Shown piece after piece: positions 18,597-27,052 of a stretch of DNA of 27,052 nucleotides (position 1 is the first letter of the stretch; each line of letters starts with the position of its first letter). The position numbers and the translations under genes were made by a program. Source of the DNA: Chara braunii (Eukaryota > Streptophyta > Charophyceae > Charales > Characeae); assembly GCA_003427395.1 (NCBI GenBank), contig BFEA01000159.1:1357036-1384087 (forward strand), given 5' to 3'. Under the pieces are notes generated by a model, which ran no database searches, was not told the origin of the DNA, and saw only the letters and a program-made list of their open reading frames with translations.

Positions 18597-21500
18597 ATGA
18601 ATGAAATGAACGAAATAAATATGGTTGACGCACTATACAATAAAAACAAACAATGGAAACTCGGCAAGAGGACAACTGACCTGGAACTACGCTCGCTAAA
18701 TGTAAATGGACTGGCATCTGCAAAGCAGACTGAGCGGCGGACGATCATGAAACTTTTGAGAGGGTTGGAAGGGAGAGACTGGCTTGATGTTGTATGTTTA
18801 CAGGAAACCCACATGGCAGACAACCCCGAACACAACCATATGCACAATGAGATATGGCCATACCAGGCATACCGAGCCCACGCCCCAAAACCAGGCAGTG
18901 GAGGAGTGGCCATATGGTTGGCCCCCGGGATCAAGAGTAGAAATGCTCAACTGGGAGGGAGACCAGGAAAATGGGAGATGGGTGTACATACTTGCAATGT
19001 TGGAAATAGAGGTTGTCAGCCTACTAAATGTCCATGGCCCAAATGACCCCAGGGAACGACACACCTTCTTCGAAACACTGAAAACAAAACTCCTGACATG
19101 CATCCCGGTGTTCTAGTGGGGGACTTCAATGTCGCTCCTGACTGATGGTTGGATAAATGGAAGATCCCATCACCCTGCCCTTTTTACGTGGAGAACGATG
19201 AGAGGATTGTTGCAAATCTAACCCAAACTCCCCACATCATTGACACGTACAAGCAGGCATTCCCCTCCAAACGCAAGTTTACTTGTTTCCGCAAAAGTCA
19301 GACAAAGAAGATATCCAAATCACGCATAGATCTAAACTTAATCTCGGAAGAGATGCAAGGGGCCCTGCAAATGGCAGAAATATTCCCCCGCGGGCCGCAA
19401 CCCCCACCCCGGTCTGGATCATGCAATGTGCCTTGCCGTCTTCTCATTTCGAAAGAAGCCAGACGAAGGGAGGGGGTTCTATAAGCTCAATACATCATTG
19501 CTAACTATGGACCGTTTTAAAACCTATTTGAAAGAAGTCTGGGTCTTCTGGTGCCAACAAAGAGATCAGATTCAGGATGACATATTATGGTTAAACAACG
19601 GCCTGACATTTCTGGGTCTTAAGTGCAATGAGTATTTGAAACTCCTCGCAGCCCAACGCTATGCAGAAGACGTAGACCTTGCAACATCTTCAGCAACAAG
19701 AAGACGACACGAGTGATACCACACGGCTAACAGAATTGGCCAACGAGATACAGACACCAGAGACTTGAATCCTAGAACGCATGGAACACCGATGACAGGG
19801 CATTAAGATTCGGGGAAAACTTCACAAACACAACATAGAAGGAGTTATGGACACAAGATTCTGCGCAATGGCCATGACAAAACTTGGACTATCAACTATA
19901 GAAGCCTTAGAGGACTCAAACGTCCACCAAGATCCGTTGTTCACATTAACAGCGGCCTGCACGAAAATAGCAAGGGACTTCTACCAAAATCTCTTTACAT
20001 CTGAGTGTGGGAATTGGAGGAAATCAACGAGTTTCTGCACGCCCTCACAAAAACACTAACACACCAAGAAAAGGAACTCCTAGAAAAACCTCTTACCAAG
20101 GAAGAAGTATGGATAACATTGATGCTCATGGAAGAGGAAAAAACCCCGGGCATTGACGGACTACCGAAATAATTCAGGGAGGTAATGTGGGAGAACATCT
20201 CACAAGACTTGATGGACTTCTATCATGCGATGTGGGAGACAGGCCAAACAGGGGAATTCGTAGGTCAAGGGGTCCTAACACTCCTATACAAAAAAGGGGC
20301 ATCAATGAATGTAAGGAACTACAAACCAATCACACTCCTTACGGTGGTCTACAAGATGGTGGCTAAAGCGCTGACAAATCGGATGACCAAGGTAATGAGC
20401 GATATTGTCCACCCAGACCACACAGGACTCATCAAGGGCAGGAACATCCAAGATAATATCCTTCTAGTCAATGAGGTGATCAAGCTAGCAAGGCAGTCTA
20501 AAAGAAACGTTGCAATCATCTTGATTGATTTTGAGAAAGCTTATGATCACGTGGACTTGACATTTCTAAACAGATGTATGGAAAAAACTTAACTTTGGAC
20601 CACGCTTCACACGATGGTTAAAAATCCTGCATAAAAATGAAACAACTAGTGTCATCGTCAACGGCAACCTGGCGCCGCCAATCAACCTGCAAAGGTCGGT
20701 GAGACAAGGTGATCCGTTGGCCCTGTTCCTTTTTGTTATAATTATGGAGGCGCTTGCAAAAAACCTAAGAACCCACAAAGATATCAAAAGAATACAAGTA
20801 TCCTCGACCCCCAAAGAAGTCATCCCGGTTTGCTCAGTGTTTGTTGACGACCTTACCCTGATGGTAGACGCAACCCGAGAGTCTAGGGAAGAAGTCCAGC
20901 ACACAATGGACAAATTTTGTACCCTATCCAACATGAGAGTTAATTGGGGAAACAAGACCTTCGGATGGTTGATCCATCACCAAGGAGTAAGACCCCCGGA
21001 ACAACCAAGGGTTAGCTGGATAACTCAGGAGACCCCAATTAGAGTTTTTGGAGTCTCATTGACAGCAAACGACAGACCATCAACCAACAATGAATGAATA
21101 TTCAAGCTCCCTTGTAAAATCTGGCATTCTGGAAGGACAAACACACCTCACTAATCGGTAGGACCCTGGTGATCAACAATGTAATACTTGCCTCTCTCTG
21201 GTATAGGTCAGCCATTTGGGGACTCGATAAGGAGACCCTCCGCCCCCTCCAAAGACAGATAACCATGTTTCTATGACGAGGTGATCACGGAAAACAGAAT
21301 GTGATCAACGGAGTTGCATGGCAGACGCTATTTCAACCCAAGGCGAAAGGGGGATTGGTCATAATCGATCCAGCAACACAAGCCAAAGCATTGGCCATAC
21401 AATGGCTCAAACGTCTATATTTCTGACCACACACTCCATGGAAGGAACTGGCCTTGGAACAAATCTCTAGAATGGCCCCGGAAACACCAGCCTATATCAA

Positions 21501-22935
21501 CCCTCTCACATGGTTAGAAAACAGAGAATGGCCAATCCCGAGGCGACGATCCCGACAAGAAACCCCCCCCACCAACTAGCCGAGGCAAGAGGCACGGGAA
21601 GATCTACACAACGACCCCCTATGGCCAACCCTTCTAAGGACATGGAGGAACCTCACTCTGGTGGACAAACCCCAACCAAAAAGATGAGAAGAGGTAGTCC
21701 GACAGCCGCTATTTGGGAATAGAGGGTTAACGAACTCTAGAGGTCAGATCCTTCACTGCACGGATTCCCCCTGGAAAGGTTGGGTGAGAAAGGGGGTCCT
21801 CAAAATAGGGGATATCTGGGATACTGATAGGAGGGATTGGATCAGCCGGGACCAACTCAACGAGAAACTGCGCTACGGCCATAGACCAGAGGAAGCACTG
21901 GAAAGTATAATAGAACATTTCCCCCTGAGTTGGTGGAAAATTCTCAAAAAGGGACCCTCTCTACAAGAATCTAACCGGGTGGCAATTTGGGTCCGCCAGG
22001 GGGAGGTGCATAATGTGGTTTGATGTAACCCAAAAGGACCAGTGGTAGTAGAGATATTCACAGTAGGGAATGACAACTTCCTCCAAAGGCCCGATCCAAA
22101 ATAGGTACAGTTCTTCGGGGAGGACGAACTTTCAAGAATTAGGGTGTTCCAGGTGAAAGATAGATGGGTGGCGTTTTCTCCGGACACACCGATATCTCAA
22201 CTGCTGATGGACCCATCGGAATGGGTATGGACAAACACAATCGGTAAGGGCAAGGTAAACACTAGAACACTATATAACATAACTGTTAAAACATCATACA
22301 GACTGCTCCGGCCAAAGATCAACATGCGGTACCAGGTGAAAATGAGGTGGATGAATCACTTGAATGTTAGCAAGGAATCATTAAAAAACCTAAAATGGTT
22401 CCAGTTGACCAAGTGCAAACTTGCGAATCTTGCCTCCTTGCAATTGGCTGATAAAGAGGTTGACGCTTGAACAGAGAGGACTCGCCCTTCCCTAGTGCAA
22501 TCTCTGCTTTGGTGCATTCCCGTAAAGGAAAAAACCAGAAACATTAGAACACATCTTTTTACAATGGCCCGGAGCAGTTTGGCTCTAGAGATGGTGGGAC
22601 AGGGTCTGGGATCAGCTAGGAACAGGGACGCCTTGGCCATGGGACTGAAAAACCCTATTGTTTGAGAGATGGCCCACCGAACAACCGCATGAGTTTACTC
22701 TCGATATGTTCAAATTGGGATGCAGGGCAGTACTATGGGCACTCTGGAGACGCCGTTGCACCTACGAGATGGAGGGAGTGAGGCTGGGAGGGCCGGAGTT
22801 TACGGAGATGATACAACAACAGATTCCTACAAACATAACTATATGATGGAAAAAAGTTGCATCACAAATTAGCCGCACATACACAAAGAACGAAATAATG
22901 AGAAGGATACAAGAATTCAATAAAAGCTGGCGGGG
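18597..22935 (+). pseudogene. LINE-B ORF2: endonuclease / reverse transcriptase, broken
   Basis: This would nick the target and copy the element RNA. ATG 18597 follows a cluster of stops in TAATGAATGAATGA. Endonuclease motifs are LRSLNVNGLASAKQ, VVCLQETH, GGVAIWLAPGIK, LVGDFNVAPD, SRIDLNLIS and an Asp-His pair at 19417-19422. Reverse transcriptase motifs are TPGIDGLPK, YKPITLLTVVYKM, LIDFEKAYD (about 20527), SVRQGDPL and FVDD (20840-20851). The C-terminal region has LIGRTLVINNVILASLWYR, and a zf-RVT-like segment from 22496 with CX2C then EHIFLQWP, where the expected Cys is Trp. Frames: 0 to about 18940, 1 to about 19113, 0 to about 19410, 1 to about 20588 (shift in an A6 run), 2 to 21097, 1 from about 21118 to 22470, then 2. 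Stops include 19143, 20170, 21579, 21686, 22021 and 22105. The end is approximate. Confidence 0.92.
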
Positions 22936-22945
22936 GGGGGGAAAC

Positions 22946-23190
22946 AGGAGGGAGAATAAGAAAGGTGGAATGGAAGGGCGAGAAAGGGGAACAAGGGAGG
23001 ATGCACGACAACAAGGGGATAACAAGAGACTACAGAGTCCTCTTCCATGACTGCACCAAGTTGGACGACTCAATTCCAATGCGACCGAGTGAGAAATTTC
23101 CGGATTTCTTCCCCCCACCTCCTAGTGGGATTAGCATGGTATGGGGGAGAGGGATGAAAAAAGAGATAAGGAATAGAGGATGAAAAACAG
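22946..23190 (+). other. Possible LINE-B 3' region
   Basis: This is purine-rich sequence after ORF2, beginning with a G10 run near 22931. It ends near an A-rich GATGAAAAACAG at about 23179. No clear poly(A) tail or target-site duplication was found, so the element boundary lies somewhere in or before this stretch. Confidence 0.35.
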
Positions 23191-23929
23191 TTGTGACGGC
23201 CAAACCTCACACCCAGCGCGACTTCCTGATCGGAGTGGGATGGGGGCCCGGAAGTGCGAAAAGGGAGTGTGCCAAGGATTTTAGGAAAGTGGGGATGGAG
23301 TCTCAAGTTGGAACTGAGATCTCTGGTGGCAAGTTTAGGGACAATGGTGTAGGATGGTACGCGAAGACCGTAACTGGGACTATCATCTCTGCCCGTTGTG
23401 TCGCCACGGTCGGTTCCTTATCTGGTGGACCGATGGGTCACTATGGTTGTCGGCGCCGCTCGGCTTCAGTTCGGGTTCGTCGGATAAATCCCAAAGTCCG
23501 ATACGCCTGGTGCTGTTGGCACTCTTCGCATGATGTGCGCGGCCAATTGCGAGCTATGGAATTCCACGGTACCACTGTGAGCTGGTGATATGGAAGAAGG
23601 AGATGGAAGGGAGGGAAACTGATATTAATAACGATGAAGCCCAGAGATATGTAATATTGAGTGTTGTTAGTATCCGGATAGTCTGGGCCCCTAGGATCGT
23701 TAGTTATGGCCCAATGAAAATCCCCCGCGCACAGCCAGTCGTTCTCCGTCAGACAGGGAAATTCCGGGTTTCTCAAGTTTCCCCGTCGTCTGAGATGTTC
23801 ACCCTCCCATTATTCGCGATACTCCAGGTCCCTTAGGCTCTCACGATCGGTGACCCAAAAGGGAGTTTCTACAGCCATATCCGACTAGTGAACTCGGTCT
23901 CCCACATCCCTTATAGTGAGCCAGGATTG
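23191..23929. other. Unannotated DNA
   Basis: A stop-free plus frame of 131 codons spans 23193-23588 but lacks an ATG start (it opens with GTG) and shows no domain or relative that I recognise. A minus frame of similar length overlaps 23441-23776. Neither is supported as a gene. Confidence 0.5.
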
Positions 23930-23984
23930 AGGTCGACTCATGCAGACGTGCGCGCATGCTGCGACTCCAGGTCGACTCATGCAG
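23930..23984. repeat. Short direct repeat, 39-bp offset
   Basis: AGGTCGACTCATGCAG occurs at 23930-23945 and again at 23969-23984, identical over 16 bases. The intervening GTGCGCGCATGC and the following GAGCGTGCACATG are only loosely alike. Confidence 0.85.
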
Positions 23985-24149
23985 CGAGCGTGCACATGAA
24001 CGAAAGTGGATCAGACTCGGGTTTCTCGTGTCAGTATATCGATTGTGTCCTACCTGCATGCAACTATCCTACCCATACTATTTCGGGTGAGATCCAGTCA
24101 TTACATTCATATCCATGCCATTCATGTGACGAAGGGAAAGAGAAGGGAA

Positions 24150-24166
24150 GGGGGGGGGGGGGGGGG
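24150..24166. repeat. Poly(G) run of 17
   Basis: This is a G17 homopolymer followed by AGGGCGGGC. It is a sequencing-sensitive tract, and frames crossing it should not be trusted. Confidence 0.95.
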
Positions 24167-24179
24167 AGGGCGGGCGCAA

Positions 24180-25740
24180 TTGCCCTGACATCGAGGGCCA
24201 ACGCATCATAGCATTCTCGGTGATCTGATGACGATAAAAGGCTAACAATTAAACCCAAACATTCATAGCGAGTGTCTTTAATTAGACCCGGGATTATTGC
24301 ACGACGCAGGTGGATACTAGAAAGTGACGAAATTTGAACTAAGCAAACATCACAGAACAAGACTAAAAATCCGAAAATATCACTCGAAAAGGGTTTGCAT
24401 CCATTTCATGCATACACACGAGGCAAAAACGACAAAGAAAAAAACCAAAACGATTTACAAGGAAAGTCCGAGAGGGCCGCAACAAGATCGGCCAAAGTAG
24501 AAATCAAAATTATACAGATAATTCGAAGAAGAGACCTCATCCCACACATAGTTGCTTTCTCTCTCTCTCTCTACTCTACACTTTCCCGATGCAGGCAGTC
24601 CGTCGCCGCGCATCAACACAGAGTTGTCACCCCGCTTGGATCGAGCATGCAAGCGAGGTTCGCCCGTACGCCACAGTCCGTCGCGGCCCGCACGTAAACC
24701 CCTCATACCCGACACCAGCTCATCGGATCGCCCAACTCTCTGGGGACTCACCTCTCAAGATGACTCATTAGCCGACCCTCACTGATAGCGCTAACTCCAA
24801 AGTTCATAGAGAGCAAACTAATCGCGCTTGCAAAATTTATAGCATGCATGCTTGCACGAAAGATACGGGATTAAGCCCAAGTGGTCAGGAGGAGAAGAGA
24901 GGAAGTGCCTACGTCTGCATGGCCAGGCCGTGGCGTGGGGGTCGTAGCTGCACTCCATGCATCGATCCGGTCGTACAGGCGTTCATGCCAATTAGAACAG
25001 AGTATTAAGCATGCAAGACAAAGAAGAAGAAGGCGGGCAAACACGAGGAATCAAGAAAGAAGAAAGATACAGTTACAATCGTGTGCCCGCCAAAAGCAAT
25101 TGTTACACAAGATTAAGGGCGCGATCCAGCCAGAGCCTAGTTCCTAGCGCATCAAGATGTGCGCGAGTGAGAAGCGCGGCGCAGCAAAATTCATAGTACC
25201 TAGATTCCTAGTCCAAGTCCTAATTGCAAGGAAATTCTGAAAAGCCCAAAAACAGTTCCGCAAGCCCGTGGGGGCTCGACGTCAGTTGAAAATTCAAAAA
25301 ACGACATTCCCGCGCGATGATCGCGCCAAAAATTCCTAGTGTTCATAGCAGAACAAGAAAGAAGCCATGACAACCGTTGTCCATCGCGCTCGATAAGGCG
25401 CGGTTACCCAATTGTCGGCGCGGGACTTTCCCGACACCGACCTGACAGATTCCCACAGAAAACAAAAAGAAACGAGGGTACCCATGCAACTTGCCCGACC
25501 GAACCATCTCTCCACGGCTCACCCATCCGACTCGTCCTGTTTCCCCAAGGCAGCTTCGCGCAGAAAGTCGCGCAGAAAGTCGCGCGATTACAAAAGATGG
25601 TTCGTCACACAGTGGGAGCGAGGAGTAATGACAGAATGGATGGGAAGGCTAAGGGCTAGGAGGCTGAAGAGTGCAGAAACAAAAACTTCAACTGTAAGGC
25701 AAAAATATCCATAGAATGAGTAGCCACACTACTTGTGATT
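24180..25740. other. Unannotated DNA
   Basis: No gene is supported. A (CT) run of about 14 bases lies at 24558. Several short Arg-rich frames exist on the plus strand; the longest near its end, 25412-25714, has no recognised domain. No tRNA-like B box plus cloverleaf was found. A few GCGC-rich words recur at 25.15-25.45 kb. Confidence 0.5.
25557..25586. repeat. 12-bp tandem repeat, 2.5 copies
   Basis: CGCGCAGAAAGT is repeated exactly twice, followed by CGCGCG. In the open frame at 25412-25714 it would encode an Arg-Arg-Lys-Ser repeat. Confidence 0.93.
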
Positions 25741-25875
25741 ACAGAGAGAATCAGGCGGCCCCCAGAAAAGGGGGCTGAAGAGGCAGTCCTAGCTCGCCAG
25801 CACACACATCAACACCCACACAGCTAGTACCCCAGGCAACTGCAACATAATGCTAGGGATAATGAGTCCTCTCTG

Positions 25876-26249
25876 ATTGTATAAGGGACGCTAAAAAAAG
25901 GAATTGACAGTTGGGACTGGGGCTGATAGGGGGGGGGAGGAACTAGGGTGTAGGAGCAGGTATCTGGCGCTGGGTTCAGGGCGAAGAGGTCCCCCCCCCT
26001 CTTTTTTTTCCAATGCCCTGCTCAGTCAATCCCCTGGTTTCCAGGGCAATCAATGCTGGCAGGAACCTCCCACAATTGTTTCTCTGATGTACTCCAAATT
26101 CAGTCTGTATATGGGACGCTGGACCCGTTTTCCAGCAGGTGATGCTCCCCAAAAATAGATGGAGCCTCTCCCCAGGTGCTAGTGGTGTCTGCTCTTACCA
26201 GCACCACTAACACTGGTGGAGGTGTTCAAAAAAAAAAAGAAAAAAAAAA
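25876..26249 (+). mobile_element. 3' end of a short retroelement (family X, copy 2)
   Basis: This copy ends in an A-rich tail at about 26227-26249 (A-run, G, A-run). The segment 26098-26200 matches the complement of 8450-8541. The hairpin GCTGGA / TCCAGC at 26118-26136 has a 7-nt loop that differs in sequence from the loop in copy 1. Nearer the tail, AGTGGTG (26181-26187) pairs with CACCACT (26202-26208). The word TGTATANGGGACGCT appears twice in this copy, near 25876 and 26106. No coding sequence is recognised and the left limit is uncertain. Confidence 0.65.
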
Positions 26250-26899
26250 GACCATTTCTCTATTTATGTGTGTCTGTCAATGACTGTCATCACTAAATAC
26301 ATGGGGTCCGTGGTAATTAATTAATCTTCTTCTCAGTGCCTCTCGAATTCTAACGGGTGTGCAGACTCTGCAGAGGGAGCAATGAGTGTTGTCAGTCTTC
26401 ACAGTAAATAAAGAGTCTGACAGCAAAACACAGCAACAATTACTCTTGTTTCAGAACAAAGCAAAACATCAGAGTTAGGGCCTCGCTCCACTACTCTCCA
26501 CATGCACAAAAAACAAAAAAGATGGGAGTCTATCTTCCCATGTTCTAGCGGAAGATCTTTCCTCATTTTGCACATTTGGTAAGTACTGGAGCGAGGGCCA
26601 TAATAACCCCTGATGCCTTCCGTCCGGCCGGCTGTCCGTAATTGATCGTTCTTCTCTGAACTGCCCCATGGGGAGAAGATTTACAGCAATGCAGGAACAG
26701 ACTCTGAGTTAATAAATAGTTAAAAATCCTCACCGAGGTTCTCTTGGACAGTGTCACACAAAAAGATTTGCATCGAATGACACAACAAGAAACAGCATGG
26801 TTGTTCTTCTCTTCCCCACGCCGAAAGGTGAAAACAAGCAAGAGCAAAGACAAAACCCTGAGGTCACATCAATCGATCTATTTGATTGGAATGATAGAA
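26250..26899. other. Unannotated DNA
   Basis: The composition is AT-richer than in the rest of the window. AATAAA-like words occur near 26406 and 26710. No open frame with a recognisable domain is present on either strand. Confidence 0.5.
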
Positions 26900-26940
26900 C
26901 GATTGGACCCATCCTATCCAATCGATCGATCCATTGGATC
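26900..26940. other. Hairpin and palindrome next to the terminal microsatellite
   Basis: CGATTGGA (26900-26907) pairs perfectly with TCCAATCG (26917-26924) around a 9-nt loop. GATCCATTGGATC (26928-26940) is a 13-nt palindrome with one central base. Related words (ATCCAATCAATGGATC) continue to 26962. Confidence 0.75.
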
Positions 26941-26957
26941 GCTAGAATCCAATCAAT

Positions 26958-26960
<3 letters not shown>

Positions 26961-27052
<92 letters not shown>
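26961..27052. repeat. Compound (CT)n(CA)n microsatellite
   Basis: CT dinucleotides from 26961 to 27014 pass directly into CA dinucleotides from 27015 to the window end. The array is cut by the window edge, as on the left side. Confidence 0.98.

Larger units (their letters stand above)
14395..22945 (+). mobile_element. LINE-B: second, unrelated-family decayed non-LTR retrotransposon
   Basis: The order is duplicated leader, long ORF1 with zinc knuckle, internal poly(A), ORF2 with endonuclease, reverse transcriptase and zf-RVT-like segment. Motif spellings differ throughout from LINE-A (for example LNVNGL against SWNMRGL in the endonuclease, and FVDD against LADD in the polymerase), so it is a separate family. 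Decay is heavier than in LINE-A, with more than a dozen in-frame stops. No clear poly(A) tail was seen after ORF2, so the right end is uncertain. The left end is placed at the start of purine-rich leader sequence. Confidence 0.9.

Noticed and set aside
24881-25196. Arg-rich plus-strand frames
   Set aside because: They are short, overlap in two registers and have no recognisable motif.

Overview
This window is repetitive eukaryotic nuclear DNA with no intact gene that I can defend. Its backbone is two long, decayed non-LTR (LINE) retrotransposons in plus orientation. Both have a zinc-knuckle ORF1 and an ORF2 with an apurinic-type (EEP) endonuclease, a reverse transcriptase and a C-terminal zf-RVT-like zinc-binding segment. 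That architecture, together with long CT/GA/GT arrays and C-rich or G-rich homopolymers, fits the green-plant lineage. The ORF1 wording of the first element reminds me of LINE proteins from the charophyte alga Chara braunii, but this is memory and unverified. No rRNA, tRNA, CRISPR, bacterial operon or viral structural gene was seen.

Layout. A CT/GT microsatellite (1-93) opens the window. LINE-A runs from about 480 to 7929: GC-rich leader, ORF1 879-3133, ORF2 3126-7276, 3' UTR and an A-rich tail. Then come degenerate repeats (7930-8370), a minus-strand 3' end of a second retroelement family (8375-8640), a possible decayed LTR end with primer-binding site and gag-like frame around a long CT array (8780-9607), and a strongly C-rich tract (9640-10420). 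From 10421 to 14390 is mostly non-coding DNA with a 185-bp tandem duplication bounded by GA tracts (11519-11970) and a 311-base run of Ns (13841-14151). LINE-B follows (about 14395-22945), with a tandemly duplicated leader, a very long broken ORF1 (about 15187-18593), an internal poly(A) and ORF2 (18597-22935). The remainder (22946-27052) is unannotated DNA with another copy of the 8.4-kb retroelement family, now on the plus strand (about 25876-26249), ending in a CT/CA microsatellite.

How the parts relate. In each LINE, ORF1 would supply an RNA-binding particle protein, while ORF2 would nick the target and reverse-transcribe. The two LINEs belong to different families: motif spellings and ORF1 N-termini differ. 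They share ORF order, a tight ORF1/ORF2 junction, and an ORF1 C-terminus ending near an Ile-Trp-Leu-Pro motif. Both are dead: I traced multiple in-frame stops and frame changes in every ORF. The points most worth following are the hairpin-bearing 3' end shared by the two inverted short elements, the ORF1/ORF2 junctions, the poly(A) inside LINE-B, and the filler-type insertion inside the LINE-A endonuclease.
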